Shown: positions 8,940-18,354, counted from the stretch's first letter. The stretch is DNA of 64,000 bases from Paracoccus shandongensis (GCF_017315735.1 NZ_JAFLRK010000001.1:434001-498000), one strand, 5' to 3'. Numbers and translations: made by a program. Notes: generated from the sequence alone by a model not told the origin.

Positions 8940-9379
8940 ACCGGGCGCGCCTTGGTCAGGCGAATATTGCCGCCGCCAAGATCGGTCTCATCGCCCCAGC
9001 CAAGATGACGATAGACGCTGGCCGCCCGGCTGTCGCGGCTGGTTTCCAGCCAGATCGTTGGGTGACGCTTGAACAGCGCGTCTTCTGCCTGGGCGATCAG
9101 CGCGCCGCCGATCCCCTGCCCTTCGCATTCAGGCCGCACGAAGGCCGCGAACAGCGTGGCCCGGTTGTCGTCGATCATGGTGAAGCCCACGACCCGGCCC
9201 TCCGTGACCGCGACCCAGGCACAAGGCGCAGCCGCGATCATGGCCGAGATGCTGGCTGGGGTAATTCCAAGCTGCGCCAGTTCCTCCACCCCCTGATGGT
9301 TCTCGCGGACCGAGGTGCGCACCGCGAACAGCGCCGCCGTATCCTCGGGACGCGCGGGCCGGATGCGGAACGTCATCAC
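8936..9379 (-). CDS. GNAT-family N-acetyltransferase
   Basis: A 147-residue single-domain acetyltransferase. The acetyl-CoA binding loop is visible as ARPEDTAAL at the start of the fold and the central RPECEGQGIGGALI (motif A, R/Q-x-x-G-x-G/A pattern), followed by LETSRDSRAASVYRHLGW. The substrate cannot be predicted. The start overlaps the puuD stop (ATGATGA), so it is the distal gene of the uraH-puuD unit. A second ATG directly follows the first. Confidence 0.85.
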   Translation of the reverse strand: MMTFRIRPARPEDTAALFAVRTSVRENHQGVEELAQLGITPASISAMIAAAPCAWVAVTEGRVVGFTMIDDNRATLFAAFVRPECEGQGIGGALIAQAEDALFKRHPTIWLETSRDSRAASVYRHLGWGDETDLGGGNIRLTKARPV

Positions 9380-10638
9380 ATCCCGGCCAGGCTCGCGCCC
9401 CCGGCGGCGCGGAACCAGCGGATGATCTGCTCGCGCTCCTGCGGCTCCATGTAGGTCACGTTGGCAGGGGGCATGGCGTCAGTGAGGCCCGCCTGGACAT
9501 AAATCTCGCGCGCATGTTTCGCGATGTCGCCGGGTGTTTCCAGGAAGACCCCCTTCGGCGCGTGATGGATGCCTTCATACCCCGGCTCTCGGGCATGGCA
9601 CATGGAACAGCGGCCCAGGACGGCATCGCTGACCTGCCCGAACCCCTCGGCTTGGGCAAAGCGGGTTTCCACAGGGGTCAGCGGACGCGACTCGGCCTGT
9701 TCCAGGCTGTCCTGGTTCAAACCGGCCGAGGACAGCCACATCACCATGATGAACAGCACGACAGTCACGGCCCAGGTCCACCACTGGTATCCCTTGCGGG
9801 CGTGCATGGTGTTGAAGAAGTGCCGGATGGTCACGCCCATCAGGAAGATCAGCGCCGCGATCAGCCAATTGTACTGGCTGGCGAAGGCCAGCGGATAATG
9901 GTTCGACAGCATCAGGAAGATGACCGGCAGCGTCAGATAGTTGTTGTGGGTGGACCGCAGCTTGGCGATCTTGCCGTATTTCGGATCGGGCGCCCTGCCC
10001 GCCTTCAGATCCGCTACCACGATCCGCTGGTTCGGCATGATGATGAAGAACACGTTAGCCGTCATGATCGTCGCGGTGAACGCCCCCAGGTGCAGCAGCG
10101 CCGCGCGGCCGGTGAAGACCTGCGTATAGCCCCACCCCATCACCACAAGCGCCACGAACAGCAGCAGCATCAGCACCGTCGGCGTCTCGCCCAGGCGGGA
10201 CTTGCACAGCGTGTCATAGATCAGCCAGCCAAGCGCCAGCGACCCGGCCGAGATCAGGACCGCCTGCCAGACGGCCAGGTCCGCCTTGGCGGTGTCGATC
10301 AGATACAGGTTCGCGCCCGCCCAGTATGTGACCATCAGCAGCGCCGCGCCCGACAGCCAGGTGGAATAGCTTTCCCATTTGAACCAGGTCAGGTGTTCCG
10401 GCATCTGCTCGGGCGCGACCAGGTATTTGTTGATGTGATAGAAGCCGCCGCCATGGACCTGCCATTCCTCGCCATGCGCACCCTTGGGCAGGTGCGGGGC
10501 CTTTTGCAGGCCCAGGTCCAGGGCGATGAAATAAAAGGACGATCCGATCCAGGCGATGGCCGTGATGACATGGGTCCAGCGGATCGCGAAGGCCAGCCAT
10601 TCCCAGATGACGATATGGTCGGGGATCAGGTGCAGCAT
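9376..10638 (-). CDS. puuD: Urate hydroxylase PuuD, cytochrome-c-linked membrane enzyme
   Basis: Integral membrane urate oxidase (420 residues) that makes 5-hydroxyisourate and passes electrons to the respiratory chain rather than to oxygen in solution. Multiple hydrophobic helices occupy most of the protein (AIRWTHVITAIAWIGSSFYF at the start), with histidines in and near the helices. A soluble C-terminal cytochrome c domain has CSMCH at residues 344-348 and a later methionine-rich AMPPANVTYM stretch that could give the sixth haem ligand. The direct neighbour uraH encodes the next enzyme in the pathway, which supports the call. Confidence 0.93.
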   Translation of the reverse strand: MLHLIPDHIVIWEWLAFAIRWTHVITAIAWIGSSFYFIALDLGLQKAPHLPKGAHGEEWQVHGGGFYHINKYLVAPEQMPEHLTWFKWESYSTWLSGAALLMVTYWAGANLYLIDTAKADLAVWQAVLISAGSLALGWLIYDTLCKSRLGETPTVLMLLLFVALVVMGWGYTQVFTGRAALLHLGAFTATIMTANVFFIIMPNQRIVVADLKAGRAPDPKYGKIAKLRSTHNNYLTLPVIFLMLSNHYPLAFASQYNWLIAALIFLMGVTIRHFFNTMHARKGYQWWTWAVTVVLFIMVMWLSSAGLNQDSLEQAESRPLTPVETRFAQAEGFGQVSDAVLGRCSMCHAREPGYEGIHHAPKGVFLETPGDIAKHAREIYVQAGLTDAMPPANVTYMEPQEREQIIRWFRAAGGASLAGM

Positions 10639-10641
10639 GGA

Positions 10642-10995
10642 TCAGCTTCCCCGATAGGTGGAATAGCCGAAGGGCGAGACCAGCAACGGCACATGGTAAT
10701 GGTCGTCCTGCGACATGCCGAAGCGGATCGGGATCACGTCCAGGAAACGCGGGCTTTCGGGGGCAACCCCCGTGGCGTCCATCCAGGCGCCCGCGTGAAA
10801 TTCCAGCTCATAACTGCCGATCGCGAACTCCGACGCAGGCAGGATCTGGCTGTCGGTGCGGCCGTCGTGGTTGGTGCGCAGCCGCGCAAGCTCGGTCCGC
10901 CCGCCGTTGTGCAGACGGAACAGCACCACCTCCATCCCCTCGGCCGGGCGGCCGCGCGCGGTGTCCAGCACATGGGTGGTCAGGTATCCTGGCAT
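10642..10995 (-). CDS. uraH: 5-Hydroxyisourate hydrolase (transthyretin-like)
   Basis: Hydrolyses the product of urate hydroxylase to OHCU. The product is 117 residues, the usual size, with the family signatures LTTHVLDTARGRPA at the N-terminus, an internal RTNHDGR, and the C-terminal tetrapeptide YRGS of the HIU hydrolases. Two ATGs are adjacent; 10995 was taken because GGGAGG lies at better spacing, with 10998 as the alternative. It is the first gene of the uraH-puuD-GNAT unit. Confidence 0.93.
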   Translation of the reverse strand: MPGYLTTHVLDTARGRPAEGMEVVLFRLHNGGRTELARLRTNHDGRTDSQILPASEFAIGSYELEFHAGAWMDATGVAPESPRFLDVIPIRFGMSQDDHYHVPLLVSPFGYSTYRGS

Positions 10996-11116
10996 CATCG
11001 CCCTCCCCTTCATTATCGCTGTTTTCTTGATAACCGATCCCCCTGCATCCGCACGAGAGGCACCATAAGCAAGGTAGTCTTAAGATTTCGTAGAAAATCG
11101 CCATTCACTTTGGCTT

Positions 11117-11155
11117 AAATATCCTCGGGGGGTCCGGGGGGCGAAGCGCCCCCGG
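11117..11155 (-). terminator. Terminator-like repeat, copy 2 (after the 8-oxoguanine deaminase gene)
   Basis: Second copy of the intergenic element, almost identical to copy 1 (G/C hairpin, ACCCCCCG, AGGATATTT on the minus strand). It begins 3 nt after the stop codon of the amidohydrolase gene and separates that unit from uraH-puuD. Confidence 0.68.
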
Positions 11156-11158
11156 TGC

Positions 11159-12508
11159 TTACCCCGCCAGACGCGCAACGGCCTTTTCGGCACGCCCCCG
11201 CAGATCGCGCGGATCGGCGGTCAGCAGCCGGTGATCGCCGACAACCGCCCTGCCCGCGACATAGACCACACGCGGCCGGACCGGCGCACAGAAGACCAGC
11301 GCCGCGACCGGATCCCATTGCCCCGCCAGCGGCAATTCGGACACGTCCCACAGGACCAAGTCAGCCTGCATCCCGGGCTTCAAGGCCCCGATGTCGGACC
11401 GCCCCAGCACCCGCGCCCCGCCAAGCGTCGCGATCTCCAGCGCCTCGCGCGCGCCCATGGCGGCGGGGCCGTCCCGCAGCCGCGCGACCAGCATCGCCTG
11501 CCGCGCTTCAAGCCCCAGATGACTGCAATCGTTGCTGGCCGATCCATCGACGCCCAGGCCAACCGGCACCCCCGCGTCGCGCATCGCCCGGACCGGGGCG
11601 ATGCCGCTGGCAAGCCGCGCGTTGGAACAAGGGCAATGCGCCACCCCCGTGCCGGTGCGGGCGAACAGGTCGATTTCCGGCACCGACAGCTTCACGCAAT
11701 GGGCGTGCCACACGTCGTCGCCGGTCCAGCCCAGGCTTTCCGCGTAATCGCCCGGCAGCATCCCGAAATTGTCCAGAGAGTATCGGACATCCTCGTCATT
11801 CTCGGCCAGATGGGTGTGCAGGCGCACGCCTTTTTTCCGCGCCAGGATCGCCGCGTCGCGCATCAGTTCCCGGCTGACCGAGAAGGGCGAACAGGGCGCA
11901 AGCGCCACCTGCACCATCGCGCCTTCACCTGCGTCATGGAAGGCGTCCACCACGCGCTCGCTATCCTTCAGGATTGCGGCCTCGCCCTCGACCAGGGCAT
12001 CGGGCGGCAACCCGCCCTTCGATTCACCGATGGACATGGCGCCGCGGGTGGCGGTGAAGCGGATGCCGATGCGCTGCGCAGCCTCGATGCTGTCGTCCAG
12101 GCGCGATCCGTTCGGGAACAGATACAGGTGGTCGGACGAACAGGTGCAGCCCGACAGGGCCAGTTCCGCCAGCCCCACCTCCGCCGACAGGCGGATGTCG
12201 TCGGGCGTCATGCGCGACCAGATGGGATAGAGCGTGCGCAGCCAGCCGAACAGCGCCGCGTCCTGGGCTGCGGGCACCGCGCGGGTCAGCGTCTGGAACA
12301 GGTGGTGATGGGTGTTGACCAGACCGGGCGTCACGACGCAGCCGCGCGCATCGACCACCGTTGCATCCTCGCGCGGCAGGTTTTCACCCACCGCGACGAT
12401 CTTCCCGTTCTCGACCAGCACATCGCCACCGGCGATTTCGCGGCGGGTGTCGTCCATGGTGACGACGACCTCCGCCCCCCGGATCAGCGTCCTAGTGGTC
12501 CGCGACAT
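11159..12508 (-). CDS. 8-Oxoguanine deaminase-like amidohydrolase
   Basis: A 449-residue amidohydrolase of the ATZ/TRZ group. Metal and catalytic motifs are visible: NTHHHLFQT near residue 66, HTHLAEN in the middle, WHAHCVKLS, and LGVDGSASNDCSH, which carries the late catalytic aspartate. The N-terminal and C-terminal segments form the usual composite beta-sandwich. The pattern matches enzymes annotated as 8-oxoguanine deaminase in Rhodobacterales; a related role such as isoxanthopterin or hydroxyatrazine-type deamination is not excluded. It overlaps the start of the purine permease gene by 17 nt, which supports a purine substrate. Confidence 0.78.
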   Translation of the reverse strand: MSRTTRTLIRGAEVVVTMDDTRREIAGGDVLVENGKIVAVGENLPREDATVVDARGCVVTPGLVNTHHHLFQTLTRAVPAAQDAALFGWLRTLYPIWSRMTPDDIRLSAEVGLAELALSGCTCSSDHLYLFPNGSRLDDSIEAAQRIGIRFTATRGAMSIGESKGGLPPDALVEGEAAILKDSERVVDAFHDAGEGAMVQVALAPCSPFSVSRELMRDAAILARKKGVRLHTHLAENDEDVRYSLDNFGMLPGDYAESLGWTGDDVWHAHCVKLSVPEIDLFARTGTGVAHCPCSNARLASGIAPVRAMRDAGVPVGLGVDGSASNDCSHLGLEARQAMLVARLRDGPAAMGAREALEIATLGGARVLGRSDIGALKPGMQADLVLWDVSELPLAGQWDPVAALVFCAPVRPRVVYVAGRAVVGDHRLLTADPRDLRGRAEKAVARLAG

Positions 12509-13970
12509 GGCCTGCTTCGCGGATCTCTGCCTCGTCGATATGCGGCGCGCCGTTGTAGAACCAGTTGAGGATCACCGCGCTGATCGCCGCCAACAGGATG
12601 CCGGAATGGATCAGCGGATGGATCGCGTGGGGCATCCACTGGTTGAAGTCTGGCGCCACCATCGGGATCATCCCCATGCCCACGGAAATCGCCACGATGA
12701 ACAGGTTGTGCCGGTTGGACGCGAAATCGACGCGCGCCAGGATCCGCACCCCCGTCGCCGCGACCATGCCGAACATCACCAGACCCGCGCCGCCCAGGAC
12801 GGTGGTGGGCAGGCTTTCGACCAGCGCGCCCATCTTCGGGATCAGCCCCAGCACGATCATGATCGCGCCGCCCGCCACGCAGACAAAGCGCGACCGGATG
12901 CCGGTGACGCCCACAAGGCCCACGTTCTGGCTGAAGGACGTATAGGGAAAGGTGTTGAAGATCCCGCCGATCACCGTGCCCAGGCCGTCGGCACGCAGGC
13001 CCGCGGCCAGCGATTTCTGCTCCATCGGCTTCTTGCAGATGTCGGACAGCGCCAGGAACATGCCCGTCGATTCGATCAGCGTGACCAGCATGACCAGCAC
13101 CATGGTGGCGATCATGATCGGGTCGAAGGTCGGCATCCCGAAATGGAACGGCTTGATGACCGCGAACCATTCCGCGGCACCCACCTTGTCAAAGCTCATC
13201 ATGCCCAGCATGGCCGCGACGATGCCGCCGACGACGATGCCCACCAGAACGGCAATGTTGGACAAAAAGCCGCGCGCGAATTTCGACACCAGCAGGATCG
13301 TGCCCAGCACCAGAACCGCGATCAGGATGTTCCGGCCCGCCGCATAAAGCGGGTTCTGCACCGTCGGCGCCAGCGTCACGCTGGCGGGCACGTTGCCCGC
13401 GGCGCGCGCGGCCTCCAGCCAGGCGGCGGCCTCGGGGTCCACGATCTTGGGGGCGGTCGGGCCGACCTGCAACCCGAAGATCCAGTTGATGCCGATGGGC
13501 ATTAGGCTGATGCCGATGGTCAGGATCAGCGTGCCCGTGACGACCGGGGGAAAGAACCGCAGCATCCTGGAAACAAAGGGCGCGATGACGATGCCGATGA
13601 TCCCCGCCGCGATGATCGCCCCGAACAGCGCTCGTGCGCCGTCATGGCCGGGCATGGATGTCGCGACCGCCACCATCGGCCCGACGGATGCAAAGGTCAC
13701 CCCCATCATCACCGGCAGCTTGATGCCGAAATACTGGGTCGCGCCCAGGCTCTGGATGATCGACACGATGCCGCAGACGAACAGGTCGGCGGAAATCAGG
13801 AACGCCACCTCCTCGGGCGGCAGCTTCAGCGCGCGGCCCACGATCAGCGGGACGGCGATGGCGCCCGCATACATGACCAGGACGTGCTGGAACCCAAGCG
13901 TCAGCAGCTTGGGGGCGGGCAGGATCTCATCGACCGGATGGATCCCCCCCTGATAGGTTGCGTCAGACAT
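12492..13970 (-). CDS. NCS2-family xanthine/urate permease
   Basis: A 492-residue inner-membrane nucleobase:cation symporter with about 12-14 hydrophobic segments. The nucleobase-ascorbate transporter signature QNVGLVGVTG is present in the second half, within a segment rich in conserved polar residues. Close relatives carry urate or xanthine. Its position between the bhc operon and an oxidised-purine deaminase fits uptake of purines or urate for catabolism. It starts 35 nt after bhcD in the same direction, so it may be transcribed from the bhc promoter. Confidence 0.9.
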   Translation of the reverse strand: MSDATYQGGIHPVDEILPAPKLLTLGFQHVLVMYAGAIAVPLIVGRALKLPPEEVAFLISADLFVCGIVSIIQSLGATQYFGIKLPVMMGVTFASVGPMVAVATSMPGHDGARALFGAIIAAGIIGIVIAPFVSRMLRFFPPVVTGTLILTIGISLMPIGINWIFGLQVGPTAPKIVDPEAAAWLEAARAAGNVPASVTLAPTVQNPLYAAGRNILIAVLVLGTILLVSKFARGFLSNIAVLVGIVVGGIVAAMLGMMSFDKVGAAEWFAVIKPFHFGMPTFDPIMIATMVLVMLVTLIESTGMFLALSDICKKPMEQKSLAAGLRADGLGTVIGGIFNTFPYTSFSQNVGLVGVTGIRSRFVCVAGGAIMIVLGLIPKMGALVESLPTTVLGGAGLVMFGMVAATGVRILARVDFASNRHNLFIVAISVGMGMIPMVAPDFNQWMPHAIHPLIHSGILLAAISAVILNWFYNGAPHIDEAEIREAGHVADH

Positions 13971-14005
13971 AGCGGACCTCCCTTTCCACGGCTGTCTTGT
14001 TTCGT

Positions 14006-14968
14006 TCAGATCGCGACTTCGACGGCTTTCCCCTGTTCTTTGGCCAGCCGAACCACGGCCGCCGCGACGGCCAGATCCTGCAGGCCCACGCCTGTTCCGT
14101 CGAAGATCGTGACTTCCGCATCGCCGCGTCCCGGATGATTGCCGATGATGACCTGGCCTATCGCGGTGATGTCGCTTGCGGATATGGTTTTCTGCGCATT
14201 TGCGTGCTGGAACTCGCCGATGCTGACGGATTGGGCAACCTCGTCCGTGAACAGGCGCGCGCGGGCCACAAGCGCGGGGTCAAGCTCTTGCTTGCCCTTG
14301 GTATCGGTGCCCATGGCCGCGATATGGGTCGGCCCCTGGACATGCGCGTCCATCAACAGGGGCTCAAAAGCCGACGTGATCGAGATGATTACATCCGCCT
14401 CCGCGCCCAGGCGTGGCAGGTCCACCGCCTCGAAGGGCAGGCCCAGTTCGGTGGCGGTGTCGGCCAGGCGGGTCAGCATGTCGGGATGGGGGTTCCAGCC
14501 GATGACCTTCTCGAAGGCTCCAAAGCGCACGGCGGCGCGCATCTGGAAGGCGGACTGGTGGCCCGCCCCGATCATGCCCAGCACCTTCGCGCCCTTCGGC
14601 GCCAGGTATTTGCTGGAAACCGCGCTCGCGGCCGCCGTGCGCAAGGCGGTCAGCAGGTTGCCCCCGACCGCCGCCGACACGCGCCCGGTATCGGGATCGA
14701 ACAGGAACACGGTGGACTGGTGGTTGATCAGCCCGTGACCCGCGTTGTTGGGCCAGTATCCCCCGGCTTTCAGCCCCAGCGTCAGGCCGCTGGCGTCGAA
14801 GCCGCCCTTGAAGCCGTAAAGCGCATCCTCGTGGCCCAGGGCCTCGCGCACCACGGGGAAGTTCCGGGCCTCGCCGCGCGCCATGGCGGCGAAGACCGCC
14901 TCGACCGCGTCGAACGCGGCCTCGGGGGTCATCAGGCCTGCGATCTCTCCTTCGGGAACGACCCACAT
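14006..14968 (-). CDS. bhcD: Iminosuccinate reductase (beta-hydroxyaspartate cycle)
   Basis: Last enzyme of the beta-hydroxyaspartate cycle: reduces iminosuccinate to L-aspartate with NAD(P)H, regenerating the amino donor for BhcA. The product is 320 residues and belongs to the ornithine cyclodeaminase/mu-crystallin family, with a Rossmann motif GAGHQ at 134-138 and the preceding KAGGYWPNN and GGNLLTALRTAAAS segments. The ATG at 14968 overlaps the bhcC stop by one base (TGATG), which sets the start; an upstream extension would lie inside bhcC. The identification rests on membership of the complete bhcABCD order. Confidence 0.93.
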   Translation of the reverse strand: MWVVPEGEIAGLMTPEAAFDAVEAVFAAMARGEARNFPVVREALGHEDALYGFKGGFDASGLTLGLKAGGYWPNNAGHGLINHQSTVFLFDPDTGRVSAAVGGNLLTALRTAAASAVSSKYLAPKGAKVLGMIGAGHQSAFQMRAAVRFGAFEKVIGWNPHPDMLTRLADTATELGLPFEAVDLPRLGAEADVIISITSAFEPLLMDAHVQGPTHIAAMGTDTKGKQELDPALVARARLFTDEVAQSVSIGEFQHANAQKTISASDITAIGQVIIGNHPGRGDAEVTIFDGTGVGLQDLAVAAAVVRLAKEQGKAVEVAI

Positions 14969-16134
14969 CAATAGGCCTTCCCGCGCGCCGAGACCGGCCA
15001 CAGGGTTTCCACCTTGCCGTTCCTGACGCCCACATACCAGTCGTGGACGTTGCAGGTCGGGTCGCAATGGCCCGGCACCAGCCGCAGCTTGTCGTTGACC
15101 TTGAGGACGCCCTGCGGATCCTCGACCACGCCATGCTCATCGCTGCACTTGATGTATTTCACATCCGTGCGGCCATGGATGAAAGGCAGCCCGCTATCGA
15201 CCGACTGCGCCTTGAGGCCCGCGTCCACCACCGCCAGATGCGGCTTGGCGTGGGACATGACGCTGGTCAGGATGAACAGCGCGTTTTCCCATTCGCCCTG
15301 GTCGATGCGCTTGCCTTCGGCGTCGTGGATGCGGCCGTAATCCGCATCCATGAAGGCATAGCTGCCGCACTGCAGTTCGTTGTAAACGCCCGAGTTGCTT
15401 TCAAAGTAATAGCTGCCGGTCCCGCCGCCGGACACCAGTTCCGGCTCCAGCCCCTCGGCCTTCAGCGCCTCGACGGCGTCGGTCACCTGCGCGATGGCCG
15501 CGTCCAGCTTGGCCTTGCGGTCGGCATAGCTGTCCATGTGCTGCATCGCGCCCTGATAGGCTTGCAGGCCGGTGAAGCGCAGCCCCGGCGCCGCGTCGAT
15601 GGCCTTGGCGATGGCGACCACCTCGGGCGTGGTCTTCACGCCGCAGCGGCCCGCGCCGCAGTCGATCTCGACGAAGCACTCGATGGTGGTGCCATGCTTC
15701 TGCGCGGCAGACGACAGGTCGGGGACGTTCGCCACGTCATCGACGCAGACGATGATCCGGCCACCCGAGATCTTCGGCAGGCGGGCCAGCCGGTCGATCT
15801 TGGCCGGGTCGCGCACCTGGTTGGAAACCAGGATGTCCTTGATCCCGGCGCGGGCAAAGACCTCGGCCTCGGACACCTTCTGGCAGCAGACACCGATGGC
15901 GCCGCCCAGGTCCATCTGCAGCTTCAGCACGTCCACGGACTTGTGCATCTTGCCATGCGCCCGGTGGCGCATCCCGTGCGCCTTGGCGTAATCGCCCATC
16001 TTCCTGATATTGCGTTCCAGCGCGTCCAGGTCGAGGATCAGGCAGGGCGTCTGGATGTCCGCCTCGTCCATGCCGGGCAGCGCGGGCACGTCGAAGCCGA
16101 CTTCCAGGCTGTCGAAATTCACGGGTGCGTTCAT
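14968..16134 (-). CDS. bhcC: beta-Hydroxyaspartate aldolase
   Basis: PLP enzyme that condenses glycine with glyoxylate to give (2R,3S)-beta-hydroxyaspartate, the carbon-carbon bond-forming step of the cycle. The product is 388 residues, from the D-threonine aldolase/alanine racemase N-terminal fold family. The PLP lysine is probably Lys62 in RAHGKMHKS; metal-binding residues near the C-terminus lie in RLVPGHCDPTCNVHDWYV. The first four codons overlap the bhcB stop, consistent with translational coupling in the operon. Confidence 0.94.
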   Translation of the reverse strand: MNAPVNFDSLEVGFDVPALPGMDEADIQTPCLILDLDALERNIRKMGDYAKAHGMRHRAHGKMHKSVDVLKLQMDLGGAIGVCCQKVSEAEVFARAGIKDILVSNQVRDPAKIDRLARLPKISGGRIIVCVDDVANVPDLSSAAQKHGTTIECFVEIDCGAGRCGVKTTPEVVAIAKAIDAAPGLRFTGLQAYQGAMQHMDSYADRKAKLDAAIAQVTDAVEALKAEGLEPELVSGGGTGSYYFESNSGVYNELQCGSYAFMDADYGRIHDAEGKRIDQGEWENALFILTSVMSHAKPHLAVVDAGLKAQSVDSGLPFIHGRTDVKYIKCSDEHGVVEDPQGVLKVNDKLRLVPGHCDPTCNVHDWYVGVRNGKVETLWPVSARGKAY

Positions 16135-17093
16135 GATTGCGATCCTTGGATCCAGGGCAGCCTGTCCAGATCGACATTGCCGCCGGTGATGATGATGCCG
16201 ACGCGCTTGCCGGCGAATGCGTCGCGGTTCTTCAGGATGACGGCCAGCGGCACGGCGCTGGAGGGTTCCATCACCACGCGCAAGTGCTTCCAGATCAGCT
16301 TCATCGCCTCGATGATCTCGGCGTCCGAGGCGGTGTAGATTTCCGACACGTGGTTGCTGACGAAATGCCAGGTCAGATCCTTCAGCGGCACCAGCAGCCC
16401 GTCCGCGATGGTCCTGGGCGCGTCGTCGGCGATGATGTGGCCCGCCTTGAAGCTGCGATAGGCGTCGTCGGCCTGTTCAGGTTCCGCCGCGATCACCTGC
16501 GTTTCCGGGGCAAGTGTCGCCAGCGTCAGGCAGGTGCCCGAGATCATGCCGCCCCCGCCGATGGGCGCGACCACCATGTCCAGCCCGTCGGTCTGCTCCA
16601 TGAACTCGCGCGCGCAGGTGCCCTGCCCCGCGATCACGCGCGGGTCGTTGTAGGGGTGGACGAAATCGCCCCCGGTCCGGGCCTGAACCTCGGCGAATGT
16701 CGCCTCGCGCGAGGAGGTCGAGGGCTCGCATTCCGTGATGACGCCGCCGTAACGGCGCACGGTGTCCTTCTTGGCCTGCGGCGCGGTGCGGGGCATCACC
16801 ACGTTGCAGGGGATCCCCCGGCGCATCGCCGCATAGGACAGGCAGGAGGCGTGGTTGCCCGAGGAATGGGTGGCGACGCCCTTTGCAGCCTGTGCATCGT
16901 CCAGGCCGAAGACGGCGTTGGCGGCGCCGCGGACCTTGAAGGCCCCCGGTTCCTGGAAGTTCTCGCACTTGAAGAACAGTTGCGCGCCGGTCAGGTCGTT
17001 CAGATAGTCCGAGGTGCGGACCGGCGTGCGGCGGATATGCGGCATGATGCGGTCATGGGCGGCCAGCATGTCGTCATAGGTGGGGATATACAT
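16131..17093 (-). CDS. bhcB: beta-Hydroxyaspartate dehydratase
   Basis: PLP-dependent dehydratase of the serine/threonine dehydratase family that removes water from beta-hydroxyaspartate to give iminosuccinate. The product is 320 residues. The PLP lysine is Lys53 in GAFKVRGAAN, the phosphate-binding loop is GGGGM, and HSSGNHASCLS and ITGGNVDL are present as in the family. The ATG at 17093 has GAGGGA seven bases upstream; an alternative start 18 nt earlier is less well placed. It begins 14 nt after the bhcA stop. Confidence 0.94.
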   Translation of the reverse strand: MYIPTYDDMLAAHDRIMPHIRRTPVRTSDYLNDLTGAQLFFKCENFQEPGAFKVRGAANAVFGLDDAQAAKGVATHSSGNHASCLSYAAMRRGIPCNVVMPRTAPQAKKDTVRRYGGVITECEPSTSSREATFAEVQARTGGDFVHPYNDPRVIAGQGTCAREFMEQTDGLDMVVAPIGGGGMISGTCLTLATLAPETQVIAAEPEQADDAYRSFKAGHIIADDAPRTIADGLLVPLKDLTWHFVSNHVSEIYTASDAEIIEAMKLIWKHLRVVMEPSSAVPLAVILKNRDAFAGKRVGIIITGGNVDLDRLPWIQGSQS

Positions 17094-17107
17094 GAATGCG
17101 TCCCTCA

Positions 17108-18295
17108 TCACGCGGCAGCCTTCATCGCGGGGACGCTGTGCCGGTAATGGTCCTGCGCGGCGGCGACGCCCGAACCCAGCCTCACTGGCAGGCCCAGGTC
17201 GGCCATGACCATTTCCGCCGTGGCGATGCCCGACAGCGCCATCACGTCGGTCAGGCTGCCCAGGTGGCCGATGCGGAACACCTTGCCCGCGACATCGCCA
17301 AGCCCGGTCCCGAAGGCCACGCCATAGGCGTTCAGCGCGTGGCTGACGATCTTGTTGGCGTCAAAGCCTTCCGGCGTGCGGATGGCACTGACGCTGTCGG
17401 AATAAAGCTCGGGGCGCTTGGCGCAAAGCTGCATCCCCCAGGCGGCAACCGCGCGGCGAACCCCTTCGGCGATGCGGTGGTGGCGGGCAAAGACGTTCTC
17501 CAGCCCCTCGTCCAGCAGCATCTGGCAGGAAACGTTCAGCCCGTTCAGCAGCCCGACCGGCGGGGTGTAGGGATAGCCGTTGGCACCGTAGCCGCGCGCC
17601 TGGTCGCGGATGTCGAAGAAGGTGCGCGGCAGTTTAGCCGTTTCGACCGCCGCCATGGCCTTGGGCGAGAAGCCGGTGATGGCCAGGCCCGGGGGCAGCA
17701 TGAAGCCCTTCTGGCTGCCGGTCACGGCCACATCGACGCCCCATTCGTCCATGCGGAAATCATAGCACGCAATCGACGAAACACCGTCCACGAACAGCAG
17801 CGCCGGGTGGCCCGCGTTATCCAGCGCGCGGCGGACGGCGGCAATGTCGCTGCGCACGCCGGTGGCGGTTTCGTTATGCGTGGCCAGGACGACCTTGATC
17901 CGGTGCGCCTTGTCGGCGGTCAGGATCTCCTCGAACCGATCCGCCGGGACACCCTCGCCCCATTCCTGGGTGACGACCTGCACGTCCAGCCCGTGGCGCT
18001 GGCACATGTCGATCCAGCGGTGGCTGAACATGCCGTTGCGGGTCGCCAGAACCTTGTCGCCGGGCGACAGGGTGTTGGTGATGGCGGTCTCCCACCCGCC
18101 GGTCCCGGTCGAGGGGAACACGAAAACCTGGCCCTGCGTGGTCTTCAGCACCTTCCTGACCCCCTCCAGCGCCGGATGCAGGATGCGCCCGAAAACCGGG
18201 CTGCGGTGGTCGATCGTGGGCATGTCCACGGCCTTGCGCAGCACCTCGGGGATATTGGTCGGGCCGGGAATGAACACGGGATTCTGGCTGGTCAT
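17108..18295 (-). CDS. bhcA: L-Aspartate:glyoxylate aminotransferase
   Basis: Class V aminotransferase that moves the amino group of aspartate to glyoxylate, giving glycine and oxaloacetate; this is both entry and exit step of the cycle. The product is 395 residues. The PLP lysine is Lys196 in VTGSQKGFMLPPG, with the aspartate of FVDGVSS ahead of it. The start at 18295 is preceded by a strong GAGGAGGA site. It is the first gene of bhcABCD. Taken alone it could be called serine- or alanine-glyoxylate aminotransferase; the operon decides. A sigma70-like promoter and an IclR-type palindrome lie upstream. Confidence 0.94.
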   Translation of the reverse strand: MTSQNPVFIPGPTNIPEVLRKAVDMPTIDHRSPVFGRILHPALEGVRKVLKTTQGQVFVFPSTGTGGWETAITNTLSPGDKVLATRNGMFSHRWIDMCQRHGLDVQVVTQEWGEGVPADRFEEILTADKAHRIKVVLATHNETATGVRSDIAAVRRALDNAGHPALLFVDGVSSIACYDFRMDEWGVDVAVTGSQKGFMLPPGLAITGFSPKAMAAVETAKLPRTFFDIRDQARGYGANGYPYTPPVGLLNGLNVSCQMLLDEGLENVFARHHRIAEGVRRAVAAWGMQLCAKRPELYSDSVSAIRTPEGFDANKIVSHALNAYGVAFGTGLGDVAGKVFRIGHLGSLTDVMALSGIATAEMVMADLGLPVRLGSGVAAAQDHYRHSVPAMKAAA

Positions 18296-18319
18296 GGTTC
18301 CTCCTCCTCTGATAGTGCC

Positions 18320-18348
18320 ATGATACGTCCCGCGACCAGATGTCACAA
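18320..18348 (-). promoter_or_regulatory. Candidate bhcA promoter
   Basis: On the minus strand a -35 box TTGTGA (18343-18348) and a -10 box TATCAT (18320-18325) are separated by exactly 17 nt. The predicted transcript start is near 18313, giving a short leader with the strong ribosome site of bhcA. The IclR-type palindrome ends six bases upstream of the -35 box. Confidence 0.6.
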
Positions 18349-18354
18349 TTTTTC

